DNA of 64,000 nt from JANSXG01 sp965652425. Its GTDB lineage: Bacteria; Planctomycetota; Phycisphaerae; Phycisphaerales; UBA1924. Within the stretch, counting starts at the first letter, position 1. Each line of letters begins with the position of its first letter. Of this stretch, positions 1-7,894 are shown piece by piece. The translations under genes and the position numbers were made by a program. Under the pieces are notes generated by a model, which worked only from the letters and a program-made list of their open reading frames with translations, ran no database searches and was not told where the DNA came from. Location: positions 1-64,000 of the forward strand of contig CBFGVX010000003.1 of NCBI GenBank assembly GCA_965652425.1, given 5' to 3'.

Positions 1-93
1 CTCGAGTGTTTCGAGGGCGGCGATCTGGATGCGGATCATGGTCTGCTTGAGGTCGTTGAGAGTGGGAGAGGAGTTCGGGATGGTGGTGTGCAT
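1..93 (-). CDS. Truncated CDS, N-terminus of an unknown protein
   Basis: This is an open reading frame running off the left edge of the window, with only the first 31 codons visible (it begins MHTTIPNSSPTLNDLK). The ATG is preceded by a GGAG about 7 bases upstream, and the frame stays open to the window edge. The visible segment is polar and then becomes helical (TMIRIQIAALETLE), so it is not a signal peptide. I do not recognise a family from so short a piece, and no function is proposed. Confidence 0.5.
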   Translation of the reverse strand, partial: MHTTIPNSSPTLNDLKQTMIRIQIAALETLE

Positions 94-429
94 GGCGCGC
101 TCCGGCGGGGTGTGAAGGAGGGGCGATGCGAAACACACGCCCTACGCCCTAGGTGCCCGCAGGCCCACTTGGCGCGCGCAGGTGTGGTAGATCCGGAGAG
201 GTAGTGAGCGGATCGTCAGGAAAGAAGCGGAGAAAAAAATTTGAAAAAGTTGGGTGGGCGCGGATTCTTGCGGCCCGGTCGGCGCGCGCCGGTGTGGACT
301 TCTGAACCCGGTTTCGGGGGGTTTTGCAGCGCCTCGCGGGGCCTGCGACCGACTTTGTCGGTCTTGACCCCGGCACCCTTGGAGCTTCCGCATAGTCGCC
401 TCAAGGGGCGACCATGGCACACCATCTGT
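94..429. other. Non-coding stretch with hairpins and a direct repeat
   Basis: No convincing gene lies here. It holds a perfect 7-bp hairpin with a TTT loop (GACCGAC/GTCGGTC, 347-363), a 6-bp hairpin (GTCGCC/GGCGAC, 399-416 region), and a 17-base direct repeat with one mismatch (GGCGCGCGC[A/C]GGTGTGG at 171-187 and 281-297). An A-rich run near 232-248 reads as a U-rich tract on the minus strand. Read on the minus strand, this could be the 3' untranslated region and terminator of the metal ATPase, or a separate small RNA. It matches no RNA family I can name. Confidence 0.35.
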
Positions 430-2451
430 TTACTCGTGGTGTGTGGCCGGGCCCTTCCAGGTGAGGATGAGCAGACTGACGGCGACGACGACGAGGGTGG
501 AGCCCTCGTGGCCGATGACGCCGACGCCCATGGGGATCCAGCCGACGAGCGTGAACGCCGCGAGCATGAGGATGACGCTCATGGCGAAGACGAGGTTGAA
601 GTACATGACGCGGCGGACGCGCCTGGTTGTGCGGATGGCCCAGGGGATGACGGCGAGGTCGTCGTTCAAGATGACGACATCGGCGGCCTCGAGCGCGGCG
701 TCGGTGCCGATGCCGCCCATCGCGAGGCCGACATCGGCGAGTGCGAGCGCGGGCGCATCGTTCACGCCGTCGCCGACGACGGCGAGGCGCGTGCCGGGTT
801 GGTCGCGCAGGCGTTTGATCTGCGCGACCTTGTCCTCGGGGAGCAGGCCGGCGTGGACCTCGTCGACGCTGATCTCGGCGCCGAGTTTGGCGGCGATGTT
901 CTCGTGGTCGCCGGTGAGCATGACGACGCGCGAGATGCCGAGATCGTGCAGTTCGGCGACGAGCTGTTTGGCGCCGTCGCGCAGGGTGTCGGCGAGGGTG
1001 AAGACGAGCACGGTTCCGGCGTGGGCGAAGACGGCGGTGATCGCGCCCTCGGCTCTGACCTCTTCGAGGATGCGCTCGGCGTTGAGCCGGTCGTCGGCGC
1101 TGAGCAGCGGCGCGATGTACTCGATGTTGCCGATGTACGCCGGTTCGCCCGCGTGCATCGCGCGGATGCCCTTGCCGGGGATCATCTCGAAGCGGTCGAT
1201 CGGCGCGGGGCGGGCGCCCGAGGCGCGGGCCGAGCGGGCGATGGCCATGGCGATGGGGTGGGTGGACTGCTCTTCCATCGCGAGCACGACGGGCAGCAGG
1301 GCGGCGGCGGCGGATTGGTCGCCGGTGATGACGCGGGTTTCGACGACCTCGATGCGCCCGGTGGTGAGCGTGCCGGTTTTGTCGAGGGCGATGGTATTGA
1401 CCGACGACAGGCGTTCGAGCGCTTCGCCGCCTTTGACGAGGAGTCCGGCGCGGGCGGCGCGGTTGAGGCCGCAGAGCGTGGCGGTGGGCGTGGCGATGAC
1501 GAGTGCGCAGGGGCTGGCGACGATGAGGAGGGTGATGGCGCGGTACGCGGCGTCTGCCCACGAGAGCGGATTGTCGCCGCCACCGATGCGTGTGGTGGCG
1601 AGCAGGACGAGCGCGAGGGTTGCGATGGCGAAGACCGAGAGCGTGTAGGGCGAGGAGAATTTGTCGATGACGCGCTGCAGGGGCTGGCGCTGCTCCTGGG
1701 CTTCGAGGACGAGCTCGAGGATTTTCTGGAGACTCGATTCGGCGACGGGGCGGGAGATACGCACCTCGATCGCGCCGTTCTGGTTCATGGTGCCGGCGTA
1801 CACCTCGTCGCCGGGCTCGACAGCGCGCGGCAGACTCTCGCCGGTGAGGTGGGACTGGTCGAGGGTGGTCTGGCCCTTCTCGATGGTCCCGTCGGCGGGG
1901 ACGGTCTCGCCGGGGCGGACGAGGACGAGGTCGCCCTTGCGCAGGTCTTCGGGCTTGACGGGTTCCCAGCCCGAACTCTCGATGCCGTTGCCGTCCCCGT
2001 TGGAACTGGTGCGTCGCATGGCTTCGTTGGGCATGAGCTTGCTCAGCCGTGCGACGGCGTCTTTGGCCTTGGCCATGGCGCGGTGTTCGAGTGCGCCGGC
2101 GAGGGTGAACATGAAGAGGAGGAGTGCGCCTTCGCCCGGGTGGCCGATCGCCGCGGCGAGGCCGGCGCCGACGACCATGAGGACATCGATGTTGGGTTCG
2201 CGTGCGGCGATGGATTCGGCGGCGGCCTTGAGGCCGTGGACCGCGCCGAGCGCGAGCGAGACCCAGACGAGCGCGTGGCCGACGGCGTGGAACGCGTGGG
2301 CCCAGTCGGCGGCGTTGGACTCGTTGACGATGACCTGGAGGGAGTAGCCGAGGAGGAGTGCGACGCCCGCGCTGAGGGCGATGGGCATCTGCCACTCATC
2401 GGAGAAGAGGTGGGAGAGGAAAGATCGCCGAGCGGGGGCGGTGTTGGGCAT
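430..2451 (-). CDS. Heavy-metal translocating P-type ATPase, P1B-4 subgroup
   Basis: This is an inner-membrane ATP-driven metal exporter of 673 residues. It shows the actuator TGES (203-206), the phosphorylation motif DKTGT (D357), a TGDHEN hinge segment and the GDGVNDAPAL motif. The transmembrane metal site reads SPC (313-315) instead of the CPC of Cu or Zn/Cd pumps, and a HEGST motif (648-652) lies in the last membrane helix. SPC plus HEG[GS]T is the signature of the P1B-4 (CoaT/PfeT-like) group, whose known substrates are Co, Fe or Zn. There is no N-terminal heavy-metal-binding domain, which also fits that group. Membrane helices are visible at about 22-42, 58-76, 88-102, 107-122, 268-288 and 303-325. 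No metal regulator is adjacent, so the substrate remains inferred. Confidence 0.93.
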   Translation of the reverse strand: MPNTAPARRSFLSHLFSDEWQMPIALSAGVALLLGYSLQVIVNESNAADWAHAFHAVGHALVWVSLALGAVHGLKAAAESIAAREPNIDVLMVVGAGLAAAIGHPGEGALLLFMFTLAGALEHRAMAKAKDAVARLSKLMPNEAMRRTSSNGDGNGIESSGWEPVKPEDLRKGDLVLVRPGETVPADGTIEKGQTTLDQSHLTGESLPRAVEPGDEVYAGTMNQNGAIEVRISRPVAESSLQKILELVLEAQEQRQPLQRVIDKFSSPYTLSVFAIATLALVLLATTRIGGGDNPLSWADAAYRAITLLIVASPCALVIATPTATLCGLNRAARAGLLVKGGEALERLSSVNTIALDKTGTLTTGRIEVVETRVITGDQSAAAALLPVVLAMEEQSTHPIAMAIARSARASGARPAPIDRFEMIPGKGIRAMHAGEPAYIGNIEYIAPLLSADDRLNAERILEEVRAEGAITAVFAHAGTVLVFTLADTLRDGAKQLVAELHDLGISRVVMLTGDHENIAAKLGAEISVDEVHAGLLPEDKVAQIKRLRDQPGTRLAVVGDGVNDAPALALADVGLAMGGIGTDAALEAADVVILNDDLAVIPWAIRTTRRVRRVMYFNLVFAMSVILMLAAFTLVGWIPMGVGVIGHEGSTLVVVAVSLLILTWKGPATHHE

Positions 2452-2519
2452 GGGTGGACGGTACTTCAGGGAGGGGCGGAAGAACGGTGAGACTGGGTTT
2501 CAACTTTGTCTGGCGAGGT

Positions 2520-3086
2520 TTACAACGCCACCGCGAACAGGCCACCGATGATCACGACCGGAAGAATGAACGAGATCACGATGCCGAATCCGATGGTTGT
2601 GCCGCGGGCTTCAGGTCTGTGCCGAAGGCGTACAGTTCGAAGTGGCGCGACGATGGAAACGCCAATCGCCAGAAACCAAAGGGCTGGTGCGCCAAGAGAC
2701 CACAACGATTGTTGCCAACCGGGGTAACTGCCGGGGAAGTACGAGTTCGTCACGCCGACGACAACAGAGTTGTAGAGAAACAGCACAGCACCGCAGGTCA
2801 ATACGCTCACAGCAAGGAGGATCGTGCCCATCGGTCGGAACAGACTCGGCATCCGCTCTCTGGGCCAGCCGCATTCAGGGCAGGTTGGCTCGCTCTCAGA
2901 CGCGAGACCCGCGAGGTCGTAGGCACAGTTCAAGCAAGGCGCCTCGCAGAACTTCCTTTTTCTCGGGAGCGGAACGGATGGAGGCTGCTCAACCATGGGC
3001 CACCATACGGCATGTGCGCGCGGCGGGTTGCAGCGAAGTTGCGATCCGACAGCGAGAGCCGGCGGGGCGTTGTTGTTTTGATTCAA
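2520..3086 (-). CDS. Zinc-ribbon membrane protein, unknown function
   Basis: A 188-residue protein. Its N-terminal third carries a C..C-AYDLAGL...CPECGWP zinc-ribbon-like motif (about residues 47-73), followed by three hydrophobic segments (about 85-107, 128-148 and 163-187). This ribbon-plus-membrane-helices architecture is common in planctomycetes and has no assigned function. The true start could be an internal Met (MVEQPPS, about residue 31). It lies 16 bp downstream of the nuoG-like gene on the same strand, so the two are probably co-transcribed. Its base composition is somewhat lower in GC than its neighbours. Confidence 0.75.
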   Translation of the reverse strand: MNQNNNAPPALAVGSQLRCNPPRAHAVWWPMVEQPPSVPLPRKRKFCEAPCLNCAYDLAGLASESEPTCPECGWPRERMPSLFRPMGTILLAVSVLTCGAVLFLYNSVVVGVTNSYFPGSYPGWQQSLWSLGAPALWFLAIGVSIVAPLRTVRLRHRPEARGTTIGFGIVISFILPVVIIGGLFAVAL

Positions 3087-3102
3087 GATGGTGCGAACTG
3101 CT

Positions 3103-4884
3103 TTACAGCTCCACCATCTCCATATCCGCCTGCTGGCGCACTTCGATCGTTGGCGTGTGGATCTCGTCGACGAAGGGGCGCAGGGCGGGGTACTCGGCGG
3201 CCATGCGCTGGCGGATCATCGCGGCGTTGTATCGCTCGCCGATGGGGGCGGCGACTTCCATCGCCGCGGGAACCTGGCCGGGCATGGCGTCGGGGTATTC
3301 GGTGATGGTGCCGGTGGTGTCGCCGGGTTCGGCTTCGCCGGCGAGGATGGCGAGGACATCGAGGGCGATCTGGGCCTCGCTGCGGCTGAGACCGATGGGC
3401 GGTATGGCCTGCTCGAAGGCCTGGATGCGCTCGTCGGCGTTGACGAAGCAGCCGGCCTTCTCAACCCAGCTCGCGCCGGGCAGGAAGACCTCGGCCTGTT
3501 TGGTGAGGCGGTTGGGCAGCGTGTCGATGAGGACGACGGCCTTGCCCTGGCAGGCGCGGGCGAACTCTTCGGTGACCCACTCGCTGGGGTAGTTGCCGGT
3601 GACGATGAGGCCGGAGAACTCGGTGGAGCCGATGCGCCCGGTGATGTCCTCGAAGCTCGGGACATTGCCCTCGCCGGCGATGGCTTCGAGGGCGCGTCGG
3701 ACGCCGCGGGCGTTGGGGGCTTTCTCGGCGCGGATCGTGTAGCCGCCGGGGAAGGTCTTGTCTTCGCCCGAGCGGGGGATCGGTCCGACGGCGAGGACGG
3801 CGCTGGGGTCGATGGCGCGGGCCATCTTGCCGAGCAGGTACGCGTCTTCGGTGGAGAGCATGGGGCTGACGAGGATGGCGATGTGCTTGGCGTTGCCGTC
3901 GCCGCCGAAGCGGTCGTCGCCGGTGAGGTGGCGGAGCATCTCGCGGTAGGCGCGGCCCCAGTGGACCTCGGTCTGGCGGTTGTGCGCGAGGTCGAGGGGG
4001 CTGGTGAGGCGGTCTTCGGAGTGGACGAACTTGTAGCCGTAGCGGACCTCATCGGAGATCCACCACTTGTTGACCTCCGCGCACTCGCGGGGCTTGATGC
4101 GGTAGACCTGGCCCCGGTTGTGCTCGATGAGGATGTTGTCGCCCTGGGCGGTGATGCCGTCGATGGAGGGGGCGCTCCTGAGGAACCAGACGCGCTGGGT
4201 GAAGAGGAAGTCCTTATCGAGCAGCGCGCCGACGGGGCAGAGGTCGATGACATTGGCCGAGAGCTCGTTGTCGAGGGCCTCGCCGGGGAAGATGTCGATC
4301 TGTTCGGCGTTGCCGCGGCCTTCGACGATCAGTTCGGAGGTGCCGGTGACTTCGCGGCAGAAGCGGACGCAGCGGGTGCACATGATGCAGCGGTCGGAGT
4401 AGAGGTAGACATGGGGGCCGAGGTCTTTCTTGGGCTGCTTGACCTTGGTTTCCTCGAAGCGTGAGACGCCTCGCCCGTAGTCGTAGGAGTAGTCCTGCAG
4501 CCAGCACTCGCCGGCCTGGTCGCAGACCGGGCAGTCGAGGGGGTGGTTGATGAGCAGGTACTCCATGACGGCCTTCTGGTTCTGGATGGCCTTGGGGGAG
4601 TCGGTGTAGACGACCTGACCTTCGCCGGCGGGGGTCTGGCAGGTGGGCAGAAGTTTGGGGATGGGTTCGAGTTTGGGCTTGCCGTCAGCATCGGGGTTGC
4701 GGGGGTTTGGCGCCCAGACCTCGGCGAGGCAGATGCGGCAGGAGGCCACGATGGAGAGGCCGTCGTGGTAGCAGTACTGCGGGATGGCGATCCCGTTGGC
4801 GTTGGCGATCTGGAGGATCGTCTGACCGGGTTCGAAGTCGCAGACTTTGCCGTCGATGGTGATCGTGGGCATGTATTCAGCCAA
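3103..4884 (-). CDS. nuoG: NADH-quinone oxidoreductase subunit G-like (NuoG)
   Basis: This is the iron-sulfur electron-wire subunit of respiratory complex I, in a short (593-residue) form. The plant-type [2Fe-2S] ligands are visible at C38, C49, C52 and C82. The His-Cys [4Fe-4S] site is at H114/C118/C121/C127, and a further [4Fe-4S] site is CIMCTRC plus CPVGAL (C166, C169, C172, C216). A molybdopterin-oxidoreductase-like domain without an obvious cofactor site fills roughly 225-560. E. coli NuoG is about 900 residues, so the C-terminal part is shortened. The longest frame starts at a TTG, and an in-frame ATG four codons later (MPTITIDGK) is at least as plausible. No other nuo gene is adjacent. 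It could instead serve a NAD-reducing hydrogenase or formate dehydrogenase, but the overall pattern is NuoG. Confidence 0.88.
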   Translation of the reverse strand: MAEYMPTITIDGKVCDFEPGQTILQIANANGIAIPQYCYHDGLSIVASCRICLAEVWAPNPRNPDADGKPKLEPIPKLLPTCQTPAGEGQVVYTDSPKAIQNQKAVMEYLLINHPLDCPVCDQAGECWLQDYSYDYGRGVSRFEETKVKQPKKDLGPHVYLYSDRCIMCTRCVRFCREVTGTSELIVEGRGNAEQIDIFPGEALDNELSANVIDLCPVGALLDKDFLFTQRVWFLRSAPSIDGITAQGDNILIEHNRGQVYRIKPRECAEVNKWWISDEVRYGYKFVHSEDRLTSPLDLAHNRQTEVHWGRAYREMLRHLTGDDRFGGDGNAKHIAILVSPMLSTEDAYLLGKMARAIDPSAVLAVGPIPRSGEDKTFPGGYTIRAEKAPNARGVRRALEAIAGEGNVPSFEDITGRIGSTEFSGLIVTGNYPSEWVTEEFARACQGKAVVLIDTLPNRLTKQAEVFLPGASWVEKAGCFVNADERIQAFEQAIPPIGLSRSEAQIALDVLAILAGEAEPGDTTGTITEYPDAMPGQVPAAMEVAAPIGERYNAAMIRQRMAAEYPALRPFVDEIHTPTIEVRQQADMEMVEL

Positions 4885-5019
4885 ACTCTGGTGGGGTGTA
4901 GAAAATCGTTTGGAACCGGTGGGGTCCGAAGTAGAATACTAGCCGCGACCGGCTGTGGCTGTGGCGTTTGCCCGGATCGGGCGGCCTGTCATGGCGGTTT
5001 CGCGGGAGGAGAGATTGAT

Positions 5020-5778
5020 ATGCGTCTGAGCGGTTGCCTGAGTGTGGTGCTGTTGGTCTGCCCTGCGGTGCTGGGTGTGCCCCCGATCATCGAGGATTTT
5101 GATGTTGATGCCGCGGGCTGGCGGGTGGCGGATATGTCGTGCGGCGGGTCGTACCTCAACCCGATTGGGCTGTACGGGGTGGACTGGAATCCCACCGGGG
5201 GCGATGCCGGTGCGTATATCTCCCGTCTCGACCCCTCTGCCAACTGCTTCTACTTCGAGGCCGCCCCGGCCTTTTCCGGCGATCTCTCGGCCTACGCCGG
5301 CGGTCGGCTGGGGTACAGCGTCCTCACCGACTTCGACAATTACGCAATTGAGCGTGGGGTCATCTTCGTTGGGACCAATAACACGGTCCTCTACGGCGAG
5401 ATGCCCATGCCCGCAGTCGGGGCTTGGGGTCGGCGCTGCCTCATCCTGCAGCCCTCTGCCTTCCGCATCGGCAACCGCAACGGGGCCATCGCGAGCCAGG
5501 CCCAGTTCGATGCGGTCATGGCCAGCGTCGCGAAGCTCTATCTGCCCGCGGAGTTCGGCTCGATCGTCGTGGAGACGGTGGGGATCGACCGGGTGGAGCT
5601 GACCGGGCCGTGCCTGGCCGATATCGATGTCAGCGGTCAGGTGAATCTGGACGATCTGAATCTGATCCTGACGAACTTCGGCAGCACCTCCGGGCAGGGC
5701 GATCTGGACTGCAACGGCATCGTGGACCTGGACGACCTGAACGCGGTGCTGACGGCGTTCGGGACGGTGTGCGGCTGA
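5020..5778 (+). CDS. Secreted laminin-B-like protein with dockerin-like C-terminus
   Basis: A 252-residue exported protein. The ATG is fixed by a strong GGAGGAGAG about 8 bases upstream and is followed by a signal peptide (MRLSGCLSVVLLVCPAVLG). The middle (IIEDFDVDAAGW ... FEAAPAFSGDLSAYAGGRLGY) resembles the laminin B (domain IV) fold, which often carries carbohydrate- or matrix-binding functions. The last 55 residues are two dockerin-like calcium loops (NLDDLNLILTNFG and DLDDLNAVLTAFG) ending in TVCG. In Phycisphaerae such tails occur on many secreted proteins and are thought to act in protein-protein docking or surface attachment. The next gene ends in an almost identical tail. The ligand is unknown. 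Confidence 0.8.
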   Translation: MRLSGCLSVVLLVCPAVLGVPPIIEDFDVDAAGWRVADMSCGGSYLNPIGLYGVDWNPTGGDAGAYISRLDPSANCFYFEAAPAFSGDLSAYAGGRLGYSVLTDFDNYAIERGVIFVGTNNTVLYGEMPMPAVGAWGRRCLILQPSAFRIGNRNGAIASQAQFDAVMASVAKLYLPAEFGSIVVETVGIDRVELTGPCLADIDVSGQVNLDDLNLILTNFGSTSGQGDLDCNGIVDLDDLNAVLTAFGTVCG

Positions 5779-5988
5779 GGCCCGGATTATTCGGACTGTG
5801 TGAGCGGTGTGAAGTGCAGGAGATCTCCTTGGATGGAGGTCCGTCTCTGTCGCGTTGCGATTTTAGGGCGGTGCGGGGTGGGTGAATTGCCTTGGATTGT
5901 GCGACGATTGGGGTATGTTTGCGGATGGGTTGGCGAGTCGCGGGCCGGCGCGTCGTGCGGTCGAGTCGACACCCGCGGAGCGTGTGAC

Positions 5989-7707
5989 ATGAAACGATCT
6001 GGATTGTTTGCTCGCCGGTTTGGCGTGCTGGCGATGGCTGGCGTGTTTGTGGTGCTGGCTGGGAACAGTTTGGCGTGGGGGCAGGCCGAGGCGCGTTCGC
6101 TGCTCCGCAAGGATGAGGCGGTCTCGGTTGATTGGCGGCATCGCGGCGATGTGGTGTGGGTGAAATTTCTGGACGATCTGCCGATCCGTGCGATCGACGG
6201 GGTGCTGGTGATCGAAGGGGTTGAAGACGCGCTGGGCGAAACGCGAGCTGCGGAGCCCCTGATGGATGCGGGGAGTTGGCGAGCGGCCCATTCTCTGGAG
6301 CCGGAGCGGCTGGAGACTGCGCGAAGGCGTGCCGAGACGGCACTGGGTCGGTCGATCGCGGATCCTCGGAGCGAGTTTCATTTCTGGTTGCCCGAGGGTG
6401 TGACACCTCGCGAGGCGATTGATGCCTTCAACGCCCTCGATGTGGTGGAACTCGCTCTGCCGGTTCAGGTGCCGACCCCATCGCCTCGCGCCGGTGGTGG
6501 GGATCGGAGCGGATTGACGCCCCCGAATTTCGAGGGGATGCAAGGGTATCTGGAAGCTTCACCGGTCGGGATCGGAGCGACCGAGGTGTGGCAGTCCAAG
6601 GGTGTGCGTGGGGCGGGTGTTCGTGTTGCGGATATCGAGTACGACTTCAACGCGGACCATGCTGATCTGCCCGGCGTGACGGTGTTGACGGTCGGTACAC
6701 CGACTCAGCCGTTCAGCAATGACCACGGCACCGCGGTGCTCGGGCAGCTTGGTTCGCTCGATAACGGTTGGGGAACGACAGGGATCGCGCACGAGGCGGA
6801 CTTGTATTTTTCGCACTCGAGTGTGAACGGTGTGCTGAACATCGCGAGCGCGATTTATCGGTGCGTGAACGAGTTTGAGCCGGGCGATGTGATTCTGGTC
6901 GAGGCGCAGATGTGGGGACCGAACTCGGTCAACTTTCCGCCGGACTGCTTCGGGTGCGTGCCGGTGGAGTGGTCGTTTTCCACTTACAACGCGATCCTGA
7001 TCGCGGTCGGGAACGGGATCCATGTGGTGCTGACGGGGGGGAACGGGCAGCAGAACCTGGATGATCCGGTGTACACGCAGGGGAATGCGGGGCATTGGCC
7101 CTTCGTGGAGGGTGCGGATTCCGGAGCGATCATGGTGGGTGCGGGCCATGCTCCGTCGAGCTTCGGGGGCAGCGGTGTGGCGCGATCGCGGGTGTGGTAC
7201 TCGAATCACGGTTCGCGCTTCAACCTGCAGGGTTGGGGGGAGGCGATTTGGACCACTGGGTACGGATCGTCCTACGACTCGATGGGCCAGAACTACTGGT
7301 ACACCTCTTCGTTCGGAGGGACCTCCGGGGCCGGACCGATCGTGACCGGGGCGGTTGCGCTGCTGGAGTCGTACCATCAGTCCGTGCTGGGCACTCCCAT
7401 GGAGCCCTTGACGCTGCGAGAGCTGCTTGAGCAGACCGGCGCAGCACAGTCGAATGGGCAGTACCCGGCGACGCAGAAGATCGGTGTGCTGCCGGATGTG
7501 CTCGCGGCGATCGAGGCGGTGGATGTGCCACATGCCTGCCCGGGCGATGTGGACGGCAACGGCGAGATCGATCTGGACGACCTGAACCTGGTGCTGACGA
7601 GCTTCGGTCAGGCGACGACGATCGGGGATGCCACGGGCGATGGCATCGTGGATCTGGACGATCTGAACGCGGTGCTGACGGCGTTCGGGACGGTGTGCTC
7701 GGGTTGA
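5989..7707 (+). CDS. Subtilisin-like (S8) serine protease with dockerin-like C-terminus
   Basis: A 572-residue secreted serine protease. The ATG has GCGGAG about 8 bases upstream and opens a signal peptide (about residues 1-32, ending near AWGQA). The catalytic triad is recognisable: Asp in VADIEYD (D215 or D219), His in NDHGTAV (H246) and Ser in FGGTSGAGP (S446). The spacing is right for an S8 peptidase. Residues 38-180 form a prodomain-like region. From about residue 521 there are two dockerin-like repeats (DVDGNGEIDLDDLNLVLTSFG, then GIVDLDDLNAVLTAFGTVC). An intrinsic terminator follows at 7774-7808. It is probably exported to degrade extracellular or envelope protein, and the substrate is unknown. 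Confidence 0.9.
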   Translation: MKRSGLFARRFGVLAMAGVFVVLAGNSLAWGQAEARSLLRKDEAVSVDWRHRGDVVWVKFLDDLPIRAIDGVLVIEGVEDALGETRAAEPLMDAGSWRAAHSLEPERLETARRRAETALGRSIADPRSEFHFWLPEGVTPREAIDAFNALDVVELALPVQVPTPSPRAGGGDRSGLTPPNFEGMQGYLEASPVGIGATEVWQSKGVRGAGVRVADIEYDFNADHADLPGVTVLTVGTPTQPFSNDHGTAVLGQLGSLDNGWGTTGIAHEADLYFSHSSVNGVLNIASAIYRCVNEFEPGDVILVEAQMWGPNSVNFPPDCFGCVPVEWSFSTYNAILIAVGNGIHVVLTGGNGQQNLDDPVYTQGNAGHWPFVEGADSGAIMVGAGHAPSSFGGSGVARSRVWYSNHGSRFNLQGWGEAIWTTGYGSSYDSMGQNYWYTSSFGGTSGAGPIVTGAVALLESYHQSVLGTPMEPLTLRELLEQTGAAQSNGQYPATQKIGVLPDVLAAIEAVDVPHACPGDVDGNGEIDLDDLNLVLTSFGQATTIGDATGDGIVDLDDLNAVLTAFGTVCSG

Positions 7708-7773
7708 ATTGCCCAGAATTGTCAGGGTTAAAAGAGCGAATCTATCGGTCGTTCTGGGTTTCTCCATCTTCAC

Positions 7774-7808
7774 AAAACCGCGATTATGAATCGAAAACGC
7801 GGTTTTTG
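7774..7808 (+). terminator. Intrinsic terminator after the S8 protease gene
   Basis: A perfect 9-bp stem, AAAACCGCG (7774-7782) and CGCGGTTTT (7798-7806), encloses a 15-base loop and ends in a T run. The A-rich left arm would also give a T run on the other strand, but no minus-strand gene ends here. Confidence 0.8.
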
Positions 7809-7894
7809 TTTGACTCGCACGGCTGCGGAGGCAAAGTACGGGGCTACACCCCAATGAGGGGGTATTCAATATTGCTTCCGGAGGAGTCGTTCCT

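Noticed and set aside
241..2490. A 749-residue frame on the plus strand over the metal ATPase gene
   Set aside because: It is antisense to a protein with all P-type ATPase motifs. Its Asp/Gly/Glu-rich composition is the usual shadow of a high-GC gene.
3088..4464. A 458-residue plus-strand frame over nuoG
   Set aside because: Antisense shadow; the minus strand has the Fe-S motifs.
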